From: Cystobasidium ongulense
Taxonomy: Eukaryota; Basidiomycota; Cystobasidiomycetes; Cystobasidiales; Cystobasidiaceae
DNA length: 64,000 bases
Direction of reading: 5' to 3'
NCBI GenBank assembly: GCA_022835595.1
Contig: BQUP01000005.1
Location: 1,350,084-1,414,083 of the forward strand
Shown: positions 10,415 to 21,254 of the stretch, one piece after another
Layout: the number at the start of each line of letters is the position of its first letter
Numbering within the stretch: the stretch's first letter is position 1
The notes under the pieces: model-generated
The model's input: only the letters and a program-made list of their open reading frames with translations
Databases searched by the model: none
Told to the model about the DNA's origin: nothing
Translations under genes and position numbers: made by a program

Positions 10415-11922
10415 ATGGCTTCCCGTCCCTCTCTGCTGTACAACGCCGACAATACGCCTCTGTCACTGTCAAGTCGGATAGCATTCTCTACATCCCGACC
10501 AGCCCGAGCCTATGCAGTAGAAGAAGAAGGCGGTGGACCACCCTACGTAACGGACATTTTATCATATGATGACTTCTACATTGCCGCGAATACGGAAAAT
10601 GTGATTAAATACTTGGACAAGAATACTTTGAAGACTCTTCATGAAATACCTTCTGTTGGAAATGGTATCGTTAGAAGTATAACTAAGATGAATGCCGGAC
10701 AAGGTGGTGGAGAAGGTTTGATCGTTACTTATGAAGATGGGAGCGTGGGAGTTTTCGATGTTAGAGATCCTAGTTCTACACCCAGGATGATCTTGAAAGG
10801 TGCGCTTTGATCTACACGTCTTTGGCAAGGTCTTACGGATGCTTTTTATTCATCTATAGGACCCCAACCTGCACCATGTCTTTGTGCAAGCTCGAGCAAG
10901 AGTGATACATACATCGCGAGCGGGACGGAGCTTTACCACCATGAAGCTACGATTCGTATACAGTATGTTTCCTTCACACAAGATTCTGAAACTCGTTTGC
11001 TAATCTTTCGCAATCCAATGTGTAATAATACAGTGACACACGACAAACGGGCAATCCACTACATATATACGCAGATACGCATTCAGACGATATTTCCGCT
11101 CTTTCTTTCCATCCGGAAGAAGAGCATCTCTTACTTAGCGGCGCGATGGACGGGCTGATCTCTACAATTGACGTCCGGATAGCGGAGGAAGATGATGCTA
11201 TTTTACATACTGCTAATGTCGGAGCTAGCTTGTCGAGAGTTGGCTGGATGCCTTTACCCGGAAGAACCGGAGCTTGGACTGGAGCCTTTGGCTTGACGAA
11301 TATGGAGACATTGTCGATATTTGATGCTGGGGACGAGGTGAGGCATGGCCTCCATCTTTTGCAGCGAGGACACATACTGACTAGGACTTTATATAGCTAT
11401 CTGTCGTGAGAGAGTATGGTGATGTGAGAGAAATTGAAAATCCACAATGGCAGACGCACTATGTCATAGACTGTCAAGGTCTGCCAGGCGGGCTAGCCTT
11501 AACAGCAGGAACGCGAGAGTAGGTTGATAAGCAGCGCTTGCTTTGGTTGACGAAGATGCTGAGTAGATTGACGTTCGCAGAGGGGCACTGGCGATAATGC
11601 AAGTTCCAGTACAGGGAGACTGGACGTTAGAACAAGTACTGCAACAAGACGGCCACTCGGATATTGTGCGCTCCTGTCGTTTAGATCTACAGCACGGGAG
11701 TGCAGCGACATGTGGTGAGGATGGGCAAGTTTGTCTCTGGACTGCCTCTTCGTCGACGACGTCTATGGCTGGTGTCAGTCAAGGTGCACAGTCTACGTCT
11801 ACTGCCCCGCTAAAGGTAGGTTCGATTTGTCAACAGATATGCGATGCAGACTGACGAGTAGAGTACCTTCTCAGGCTTCCAATGAGCGGGAGAGCAAGTC
11901 TGCGAGGTATGCTCCGTATTAG
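10415..11922 (+). CDS. WD40 protein, WDR89 family
   Basis: Exons 10415-10799, 10860-10962, 11034-11337, 11397-11518, 11581-11815 and 11875-11922; 398 aa, close to the roughly 390 aa of animal WDR89. The fold is a single WD40 propeller. Family hallmarks are the APCLCA segment followed by a GTELYHHEATIRIHDTR blade, then HSDDISALSFHP and LLLSGAMDGLISTIDV, and an acidic EEDDAIL strand. The C-terminus ends in a basic residue followed by Tyr-Ala-Pro-Tyr, as in other fungal members. Molecular role is poorly known. The ATG at 10415 was chosen because sequence before it has no family resemblance. Call rests on domain order, not on a search. Confidence 0.85.
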
Positions 11923-12260
11923 AATAGATGTGTTTTTGTAATGTACACAATATTTCGCCACCGTGACCGGCAGCTTGTCGAGGACTGCGGAATACCAAAG
12001 CCTGGCTATTACGCTAGAGCGCAGTCAGGATTCCAGCGTTACCGTAGTCGCCTCTTCCTGCTTGCTGTTATACCCTGCTTGCCATGGTCGAACTGTTCAT
12101 GGAATCCTTCGCAATGCAATCACGATGCTTGCTCTGCTCTTCTTCTCCCACCACTCACGCACTCACAGCGAATTTGATTCAGCGAAGCAGTACCTCTCTC
12201 TGTCACTCGCCAACTCCACTACTGGTGTGTCCTATCCTGCTCGCACTCTGCCCCTCCATC
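11923..12260. other. Intergenic region WDR89-G3BP
   Basis: Spacer of 338 bp upstream of the NTF2-RRM gene. It contains pyrimidine-rich stretches near 12140-12240 that fit a promoter or 5' UTR. Nothing else recognised. Confidence 0.4.
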
Positions 12261-14230
12261 ATGGCGTCGCCTACCTCTACCAAGTGAGTTTGAGCAGCAG
12301 GATGGACATGGCATGCAGGAACCACAAGCTGACGAGTGAGCGTGCGTGTGTGCTCTATCAGAGCATCCCAAGTAGGATGGATGTTTGTGCCTCAGGTGAG
12401 CTGCGTTGGCCGTCTGCTTGCATGCCATCTTGCTGACTTGCATAAACCACCGCCATCGACGACGAATGAATGATCCACCATCATCCAGTACTACACCTTC
12501 GTCAACAAGGACCCTGCAAAGCTGCACTGCTTCTACACCAAAAAGTCCACTCTCATCCACGGCGTTGAAGGCGAAGACTCGCAGCCATGCTACGGCCAGC
12601 AGGTGCGCTCGCTGCTCGCTGTCGTCGTCCTGTTCCTGCATCCCAAATTTCATGGGATGCGCGAGCAGGACAACCTGGACGAGAGTCGTCGCTAACTAGC
12701 TCAATGTGACACCTGCAGGACATCCACGAGAAGATCATGTCCCTCGGATACGAAGACTGCAAGGTCTTCGTCAGCACCGTCGACAGCCAGTCTTCAGCTG
12801 AAGGTGGAATCATCATCCAGGTCGTCGGCGAGCTCTCAAATCGCGGTGGACCCTGGAGGAAGTTTGCTCAGACATTCTTCCTCGCCGAGCAGCCCAATGG
12901 ATACTTTGTCCTCAACGACATTTTCAGATACATCAAAGAAGAATCCGATGAGGACGAGGCTGCAGATGAAGCTTCGCCTCCGCCGCAACAAGCTGCCGCC
13001 GCTGCTCCTTCCTCCAACCAGCAGCAGGAGGTCACCTACGACCAGCTCAACAACGCTTCCATCGTCGGAGGACAACAGGCTTCTTCCTCCTCCGCTGCTC
13101 CTGCTCACCAAGACTTTGAGCTCGCTCAGCAACACGGCGCACCCGCTGATGCTGCTGGCGTCACCGTCGCTCCCCCTACCGAAGCACACCAGGAAGACGC
13201 TCGAGCCAACCTAGAAGAGCTCGCTAGCGGTCAAGCAGAACAGCAACAGGTTGTCGAGCTACATGAAGACCTCACTCAGGAACAGCTTGACTCGTCCGCC
13301 GCTCCTCAGCAATCGTCTGCTCAAGTCAATGGCGATCACTCTCACGCAGAGGAAGCTTCTCCAGCTGCTCCAGCTACTGAAGTTGAAGCTCCAGCAAGCG
13401 AGAAAGCAGCCGAGCCAGCTGCTGCACCTGCCGCTGCACCTCAGAAAGCCGAGCCCAAAGCTGCCCCCGCCCAAGCTTCCGCACCTGCAGCCGCGCAAGC
13501 ACCACCCAAACCCTCTGCACCCAAGACCTGGGCGAACCTCGCAGCCGCAGGCCAGACCAAATGGAAACCTCAGGTTATGGCAGCTGCCGCTGGCGTAACA
13601 TCATCAAACCCTACCTCTTCCACTGGTGCATCAAGATCTTCCACCCCAGCCGGCCCTTCTGACAAGACAGACAGTAGCAAAGGCGAACAACCATTCCAGC
13701 AACAACAAACACGAGGACCTAACAACAACAAGCCACAACAACAACAGTCACAGCAAAACATCGAACCTCGCAAATTCACAAATATCGAAACACCTTACAG
13801 TATTGTCCTAGCTGGCATTACAGAAGATATCTCACACGGTATGCTACGTTCGTGTTTGAGTGAGGCATTCGTACAGTACAATGGATCCCGTAAGAAACAA
13901 GCGAGACTATCCTACCTCGATATTGATCGACGAAAGAGCACGGCATATGTTGATTTCGAAGAGGAATGGCCACTCACGGAAGCTCTTTCCAAGGCTAGCT
14001 TAAAAATTGACGGAACTGAAATTGCCATTACTGAAGGTAAAGGAGACAGAAGAGACGCTACTGGTCTCGGAACTGGCCGTCTTAACAATGCTGGAAAAGG
14101 AAGAGGCCAAGGTCAGAATCAGGGTCAGGGACCTAAAGGTGCGGGCGGTAATACTGGACCGAATAGAGGTGGTCCAAGAGATGGTCAGCAAAGAAGTGAA
14201 AGAGGTGGTCGTGGCGGCGGCAAGCAATGA
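12261..14230 (+). CDS. G3BP/Bre5-like NTF2-domain and RRM RNA-binding protein
   Basis: Exons 12261-12283, 12362-12395, 12489-12602 and 12719-14230; 560 aa. Residues about 10-130 are an NTF2-like domain: VGWMFVPQYYTFVNKDP, LIHGVEGED, then DIHEKIMSLGYEDCK and FFLAEQPNGYFVLNDIFRY. A long Ala/Gln/Pro/Glu-rich, probably disordered region follows. Near residues 365-450 is an RRM-like fold beginning SIVLAGITEDI. The C-terminus is Gly/Arg/Gln rich with RGG-type repeats. This order (NTF2, acidic-disordered, RRM, RGG) is that of G3BP and of yeast Bre5, which partner the Ubp3/USP10 deubiquitinase and nucleate stress granules. That role is inferred from the family. Confidence 0.9.
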
Positions 14231-14462
14231 ATGTGCAATCAGGTCTTTTGCATGCATCACTCTTTCATACCTACATCTCAACTATAAAAAACAAGCAACG
14301 CAATCAACAACAACAACAATCAAGAAAACGACTAAGACTGCAAATCGTACCTTGCAATGCTTGATTACAATCCGAAGATTGAACCAAGTCTAATATGGGC
14401 ATCACAAAATCGCAATACTGCATCTCTTCCTTTCCGAATCTTCTCGATACCTTAGACGCGTG

Positions 14463-14497
<35 letters not shown>

Positions 14498-15281
14498 NNN
14501 NNNNNNNNNGGAATGTACACGCTCCGCGTCTACCGACTTCTCAGGTATAACTTCACCATGAGCTCCAAAAGCACGCATCATCCTTTGACCGATCTATCGA
14601 TTACCTATCTACCCTCCTTTCAAAACACATAAGGACCCTACCTTTCTCTGGCGCACCGCACGAGTGTCATTTCTTCTACTACTTCTTCTTCATCCCTTCG
14701 TGTATAAAGTTAGCTAGCAAGATTCGTTCTTTTTTTTGGAGACAGTTGATGGTTTCGTGCAAGCAGGAAAGTCCCTGATTGAAAAGTAATTTCTTTGGAA
14801 GGATGAGCTGCCTTGATGTGAAGTGACTGTCTTTGCGAGCTTTCTCAGTATACTTTGCTTACAATGTCTGACGAAAACACGTGCCGAGATTCGCCACCGT
14901 CAGGAAGTCTGTCAGAGCAGACAGGATGCACCGCAGAAGGAAGTCGAGGTGTGTTGCGAGACTGCAGGGAATGCGTACGGTGTCAGTCTGGTCTGTGTGT
15001 CGGGTTCTTTTCGCATGGAAGCTCCTTCTTGCATGAAGCTTTTCGGATGCTTCTCTGCTCTGCTTTGTGCATTCAAGACAGCACACACAGGTCGCACTCG
15101 CCATTATCCAGCAGCTACACCCACCCACCACACACTCCTTCTGTAACCTGCTCTCGTCACCATCCTCCCCTCCAGCTCCCCGCTCGTCTGCCTGTTTGCT
15201 CGACCGTCTTCCGCTTGCATTTCCACCTCTCGACCTTCTCTCAGCACCACTACGCCAGCTTCAACACCACCACCACACAAG
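14231..15281. other. Intergenic region containing an assembly gap
   Basis: About 1 kb between two plus-strand genes, interrupted by a poly-C run and 12 N at 14465-14509. Short open frames around 14820-15370 lack recognisable motifs. A pyrimidine-rich stretch at about 15160-15240 probably belongs to the promoter of the following gene. Sequence across the gap is unreliable, so a small gene could have been lost. Confidence 0.4.
14465..14509. other. Poly-C run (33 nt) followed by 12 N: assembly gap
   Basis: Bases 14465-14497 are all C and 14498-14509 are N. The combination indicates a homopolymer where assembly stopped and a short scaffold gap was inserted. True length of the missing sequence is unknown. 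Confidence 0.95.
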
Positions 15282-16622
15282 ATGAATGCAGACAGCAGAC
15301 CCCCGCCGCCTGCCTACAACAGGGTAGTCAACAAGGTCACCCGCGGCAAGAACCTCCGCCCGGTCGTGAGTAGCTTGACTGGCCTGCAAAGCACAGCAAA
15401 GCTGCGTGCATCACACGTCTGACGAGAGTCTTGCATCCCAATCCTCGCAGGTCATGCTGTGCGCCCTGTTGTCGTGAGTGGATGCAGCCGTGTGCAGCGT
15501 AGCTTTGCATGCTGAGGACCGTGTGTGCAGCTTCATCTGGTTCCTCATCGTCGGAGTCGCCTACATCAAGTCCATCAACAGCGAAGGCGTCTCGGGAAAG
15601 CTGCTGGCTTCATACATCATCCAGACCTCTCTCTACTTTGCTCTCTGCTTGCTATGCGTAGTCGGCTTCTGGGCTGCTTGGTCTGTAAGTGCAGGGATGT
15701 GCTTGCTTGTGGTCGCAGTTGTCACACCGTCCGCGTCGCTGCAGCTTGTCGACGACTCAGCTCAGCGACACACAGCTGACTGCCTGCTCTGACATTCGCA
15801 TCCACCACCCACAGTCCAAGATCAAAGCAGGCAAGCTATGGGTCCTGTCCACCTATCTCGGCTCCGTCATCCTCATCGCCGCTCAAATCGTCCACATTGC
15901 CCTCCACTTTGCTTTCAAGAAGGACGTGGTGAACTCGTGCGAATACGACGCAAGAATAGACTATCCTGCTTCTTCGAGCGAGGAAATCGCAGACTGGTGT
16001 GCTTCGGATTGGCGTGGTGATATATGGTGAGGTTGCCTTCCAATTTCCACGAATGCCTCTCTCGCTTGGCGTGTTCGCATCCACTCTGCACATTCAAGCT
16101 AATTCCCAAACTACTTCCTCTCCGATACGTAATAGGCGGCAAATTGCATGGATGATCTTCTGCATTGTGTGCGCTGGCCTCATGATTGTCCTCGCTCGCG
16201 CATTCTACCATCAGCTCCTCGACCCCAACTACGGACGGACTCAGCAGCCTATTGGCTTTGCACCCTCCCACGCTTACAGAATGGGTGATCTGAATGACCA
16301 GCAACAATCGCCCTCGCAGATGCCATACGGAGGTCCTCCACCAGCGCAAAGCCTATCGAATCCATTCGCTCCAAGCCACCACGACACAGCTCCAGATTAT
16401 AACGCTCCTCCAATGTACGTGCCGCCTGAGAAAGGAAGCGCATACGAATCATTCAATGCTGCTCAAAATGAGAGAAAGGATTCGATGGTGGATGTGAGAA
16501 TGGAGGATTCAACAGCTCCACACGATAGAGATCTGGCTGGCCAGACTGAAGCATTGGCTCAGCGGAGAAGCAATGATAGTGATGATACGATACAAGGACG
16601 ACGAGGAGAAGGTCGTATATAG
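15282..16622 (+). CDS. Four-TM membrane protein with N- and C-terminal PPxY motifs
   Basis: Exons 15282-15365, 15451-15473, 15531-15684, 15815-16026 and 16136-16622; 319 aa. Four hydrophobic segments are clear: LLSFIWFLIVGVAYI, a segment ending CVVGFWAAW, one containing LGSVILIAAQIVHIAL, and AWMIFCIVCAGLMIVL. Between TM3 and TM4 is a Cys-containing loop. The last 150 residues are a hydrophilic Pro/Gln/Ser-rich tail. PPAY near residue 10 and PPMY in the tail fit PPxY, the motif that binds WW domains of Nedd4/Rsp5 ubiquitin ligases. With both ends on the same side this suggests a cytosol-facing Rsp5 adaptor or substrate. That is inference. I do not recognise a named family. Confidence 0.75.
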
Positions 16623-17308
16623 TACGCCGTAGTATGGCACGCTATACAGAATGACTTGTGATCAGATGCGCACATCACACCCTAGATGGCGCTGACATGG
16701 GATGCCGAAGCCGAGCCAAGTACTGGCCTTGTTCATAACAATCTAATAGCATAATGAAGTTGTAGCCTTCGTGTAATTTATCATTTCTCATTGCTTTCTC
16801 ACTGACAATCGCATCACTGGCTGGCTTTTCGTCTTTTCGGAGCGTCTAGATCTGTGAGTCGCCTACTTCTACCGAAGCAAAAGTAGTCTTACGTTTTGAC
16901 CCTTAGCTTCCAGGATGATATTGACTAATATATGTTGACAGATTCTGACAAGAAGTGTAAAAGCAGCTCTTGCATGTTCCATGTCTCCAGCGACCTGCCA
17001 CCGGTTGAGATTCGAATGTTCGCCACCTATCCTCGGCAACAGGTACCGGTACGAATCGTGCGCTATCAATGGATCTCCCAAATTATGACCCGCCAGTCGG
17101 ACCTGAAATCTCGGGTGCTTTGTGTCCTAGCGTCTGTGAAGGGGCCCGCTCCTATAGGTCTTCCGCATCCCAATACAAACCGCGTTACCCAAGCTGGCTG
17201 TCACAACACAGATACAGCTCGTTTGACACACAGAAATCACAACAGAAGAAAGCGAAGTTTGGCGACGACCTTTGATTCGACTCGGCCTGGGGCAATTTGC
17301 TGCCAGCC
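16623..17308. other. Intergenic region, no gene seen
   Basis: About 690 bp upstream of the MFS antiporter gene. Only short overlapping open frames without motifs. Presumably 3' UTR of the four-TM gene and promoter of the transporter. Confidence 0.4.
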
Positions 17309-19726
17309 ATGTCGGCACAAGAAACCAACAACGCTTCCGAGGAGACTTTACATGCACCTTTCCATCCGCACTCAGAGACGACGGATCAGCCTCCTATTAT
17401 AATGAGATACGACGCAGAAGTAGATTCCGGTCTTCAACCTATACGAGACCCTCTTGTCTCTCACGATTCTAGAGCTTCTTCCGCGAGAACGATCAGAGAT
17501 GATACTACTGGTCTAGACAAGGAGAAAGGCGGGACTGGTCGTGGCACTCAGCACAGTGGTGAAGATCCGTCAGGAAATGATGCCCCACGCCGACCTGGAC
17601 TTCTTGAGAGGACGACATCTGGACATGCACGCGGCCAGAAGAGGCAAGATGGAAAGGTTGAACTCAAAGAGAAGGATGTATATGATGAGCTCGGATTCCG
17701 GTATTCTCCTGCTAAGAAGTGGACGATACTTAGTGTGAGTTACTCTCTGGCCCGTCGTAGGGTTTTTTTACCTTCTCAAATACTGATGGTAGATTGTAAT
17801 TATGCATTAGATCATTTTTATGGTTCAATTATCGATGAACATGAACGCTGGTATATACGGTAGTGCTCTCGAACAATTTCAAGACTACTTCAACGTCAGT
17901 CCACAAGTCGGTCGTCTCGGTCAAGGCCTCTTTCTCATCAGTTATGCATTTGGCTGCGAACTCTGGGCACCCTTTTCGGAAGAGTAAGTTCTGCAAATCG
18001 CCCTCACTGCACTGTTGACTGACAAGGCGTTACCTTAGACTCGGTCGAAAGCCAATACTACAGGCCTCTCTTTTCCTCGTCAACAGTATGCGAAGGTACT
18101 CCTCTACACCTCCGTAAAACTCGCTGATGACCCTTCTCCTCTTACTGTAGTCTGGTCCCTTGCATGTGCTCTGGCCCCAAACTTCCAAGCTCTCGTCATC
18201 TTCCGGGTACTGCAAGGTTTCTCAAGTGCTGGTGGAAGTGTCACACTCGGCATTGTTGCAGACATGTTTGAACCAGAGCGTCAAGGCATGGCTGTTTCTT
18301 GTAAGTGTTGCTTGCTTTCTCTACGCAGCCTTAGCTTAGGAAGTACTGATGTGTCCGTCATCTGTACAGTCATCGTCTTTTCCTCAGTCGGCGGTAGCGT
18401 ACTCGGTCCCATCGTCGGCGCTTTCCAAGCTAGATATCTTTCCTGGCATTGGAACGTGAGTTCATCTCTCTTGCCGTCTTCACTCTTTTCGTTGGCAGTC
18501 GTGACTGACGTGTTCTCAACAGTTCTGGATTCAATTGATCTTCGGCGGCTTTGTTCAGATACTGCAGTTCTTTACGCCTGAAACGAAAGCCTCGATTCTA
18601 ACAACTCGCATAGCTAAGCGCAAACGTGCCAATGGTGAGGAAGTCTATTCTTCCCACGAGCTTGAAGATCGGAAGTGGGATCCTCTGGAGATTCTGCAAA
18701 TCATGTCTCGTCCAGTAAGCTCTCGAGTAACTTTGTCTGGTCGCCTGAGTAAGAAATACTCACCTTTATTTGTGTACAGTTCATCATGTTCGCAACGGAG
18801 CCGATCGTTCTTTGCCTCTCTCTCCTATCTGGTTTCGCCGACGCTCTCATTTTCACTTTCCTCGAAAGTTTCTCCCCGATTTTCCGTCAATGGAATTTCG
18901 GTACGATCGCTCTTGGCCTTGCTTTCATACCGCTCTTCGTTGGATACTGCATAAGTTACCTCAGCTTCATTCCATTCATCAAGAGAAACGAGAAGACTCA
19001 GGCTCAACGGCCTGATGATTTTCAACCGGAACAAAAGCTTTATTGGGTATGAAGACTGCCACTTATCTGCGAACAACCGATGCTAATGCTTTCCGTCCAC
19101 AGCTTCTCTACACCGCTCCTTTATTGTCAATTGGCCTTTTCGCATTTGCCTGGACTTCGCAAGGTGAGGGAGAGGAAACAAGAGAGAAACCTGGGCTATA
19201 GCTCACTTTGTTTCTGCAGGTCCCGCTATTAATCCCTGGATTGTACCATTGATATTCAGTGCTCTTATAGGCATAGCGAATTACGCAATCTAGTAAGCTC
19301 TGCCCGACCCCTGTAAGAGCGGACCTAGGCTTATCTTGCTTTCAGCTTCGCTACTATCGATTACATGATACACGCCTATGGGCCATATTCCGCATCTGCA
19401 ACAGGTGGCAATGGCTTTGCCCGAGATTTCCTAGCGGGTATCGCTACATTCTATGCTACTCCTCGTAAGCGCTCGTATTGATATTCGCACTTCTCTGCCG
19501 CAAGCTGACCAACATTTATTTGCCAGTATATCACAACATTGGAGACTCACATCAATTCGCTTATGGCTCTACGGTCCTTGGAGGCCTTGCTGTGGCAGTC
19601 ACCATACCCATATATGTTTTCTACATCTACGGACCCAACATCCGCTCGCGGTCCAAGTTTGCCCAAGTTCTTGCTGGCGACCGAGACGCAACGAAGTCAG
19701 ACAGCTCAGGGTCGAAAGATGTTTGA
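17309..19726 (+). CDS. MFS drug/polyamine:H+ antiporter (DHA1 family)
   Basis: Eleven exons: 17309-17734, 17811-17983, 18039-18085, 18151-18300, 18370-18455, 18523-18714, 18780-19046, 19103-19163, 19220-19292, 19346-19464 and 19527-19726; 597 aa. A hydrophilic N-terminus of about 140 residues precedes twelve predicted TM segments. Signatures of the fungal 12-TM DHA1 group are plain: VGRLGQGLFLISYAFGCELW, ELGRKPILQASLF, GFSSAGGSVTLGIVADMFE and SSVGGSVLGPIVG, then FTFLESFSPIF in the second half. Members export drugs, polyamines or small organic compounds at the plasma membrane. Substrate cannot be predicted. The ATG at 17309 is the first in this frame. Confidence 0.93.
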
Positions 19727-19888
19727 ATTATTCCGTTACGCATGATTCCTTGTATACCCTAAGAAAGATTACGTTTTATAATGTGAAGGCGGCAACCCAA
19801 GATAATAGCAACTTGAAGCAAAGCGATGTCTTCGCTCGAGTTCGCGGGACTTTTGCACATTGCTATTTCATTGTTGCAACATATACGT

Positions 19889-21132
19889 TCAGACTTTTCC
19901 TTCTCGATATCTTTGAAGTAAAACATGTATACACGACGCCAGAGCTTGTACTTCATCAACTGGTTTCGGTTCTTCTGCCTGTGCCGTACTTTCGCTTGCT
20001 GACGTTTCGGTCTGAGCAAATGAGACAGCTGCCCAGCGAATCTTGGAATTCTCGTCGACGAGGTAGATATAACCTGGATGCTTGTTGGACATGCCCATGG
20101 GCTGTTAACATGTCATCACAGTCAGCGGCTATGGACGTACGAGACACGAAGGACAAGTATGAAACGCACCTCTTTCAAATATTCCAGGCTTTGCGTTGAG
20201 ACTAGGTACGTTGAGCGATAGTCCTCAGGTACAGACCGCCGTAGAGATGAGAGGAACAGGCTAAGTAAAGCCCATTTGAGCTTGTTTTCCTGCATATTTA
20301 TCTGGACAAACTGGAAGATCGGGTCGTCTTTGAAAGTTCCGAGTATGTTGCGTGTATAGGTCTCGATGTGTGCCTATAGTCAAGTGAGATAGAGTTAGCG
20401 CTTCTGACCTAGCGTGCCGTCTGAAAGTATCCCCTACCTCTGATATCCGCGTACTAAGCATAGCGACGAGGCTGATCTTGCCTTTCAACAGCTCGCTGGT
20501 GTGCGCTTCTGTGACTTTTGACCCGGGAGGTGGTACTAGGCGATTTCCTTGTATTTCTGGAAAGTAGCGTGCAGCCTGCATGATATGCAGGTCAGCATGC
20601 ATCCTCACTTGGAACAAGAAGATTAATCATAGCCCAACCTTTTCCTGTATGAGCGTTTTGGGAGCTACCCATAGCTTTCCACCTTCGTGCCGTAATTTGT
20701 TATAGTCTTCGAAATAGCCGGTGGAAGCTTCTTTGACGCTGCAAGAAGGACAGTAGGAGAATGAGCATCGTAATCGACCAGTCAGTCCAAGCATCATAAC
20801 ACGCACATGTGCTTTCGCTCAGCCATACGGTTGTCTGTATTCATCATGTTTTCAGCGCGCTGTCGCAGTGACTGCTTGATGGGCCTTCCAGGCGGTTGCA
20901 GCACACCCAGCGGCCGCGGCAACGGAGGGGGGCTTTTTGATTTTGGTTGAGATGGTGATGGTGATGGTGATGGTGAGCTGCTCGAGGATGCGCTGGATGG
21001 ACTGCTCGAGGACGAGGCTGCCGAGCTTGTCCCAAAAAATGCAAGTGGCTGCAGTGTGCCATTGAGGACAGAAGCTTGACGGAGGGAGCGCGTCGATGCG
21101 CGCAAGCACGCAGAGCAGTTCTGCAAGGCCAT
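19889..21132 (-). CDS. ATP10: Mitochondrial F1FO-ATPase assembly factor Atp10
   Basis: Exons on minus strand: 21132-20807, 20738-20639, 20575-20438, 20373-20170 and 20101-19889; 326 aa. Atp10 is a matrix-side inner-membrane chaperone that helps Atp6 join the Atp9 ring. The first 35 residues are Arg/Ser-rich, as in a presequence, followed by a Ser/Pro low-complexity stretch coded by a simple repeat. The core has KLWVAPKTLIQEKAARYFPE, then the typical end with GMSNKHPGYIYLVDE, IRWAAVSFA and a Leu-rich final helix. Intron 2 uses a weak GTTGGG donor. Head-to-head with MTG2, 122 bp between start codons, so the two mitochondrial genes may share a promoter. Confidence 0.9.
20951..20974. repeat. Hexanucleotide repeat GATGGT x4 inside ATP10
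   Basis: Four perfect GATGGT units on the plus strand, coding alternating Ser-Pro in Atp10 on the minus strand. It lies in the low-complexity part between presequence and conserved core. Length is likely to vary between strains. Confidence 0.8.
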
Positions 21133-21254
21133 AGTCGAGGCCGTCTTGAATTCCTGTTAGTGGTGGTGGATGCAGTGAAAGCTGTCCATCTTGTACACTT
21201 TGCATCTCTTTCTCTGGCCGATCACTGTACATTCAAGCATAGAAGCCAGCTAGC

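Noticed and set aside
14823-15373. Small plus-strand frames upstream of the four-TM gene
   Set aside because: They overlap in two frames, lack motifs, and no start-intron-stop path gives a sensible protein.
19453-20199. 248-codon plus-strand frame
   Set aside because: Starts at a non-ATG codon inside the MFS gene and crosses its stop region into antisense of ATP10. Both real genes explain it.
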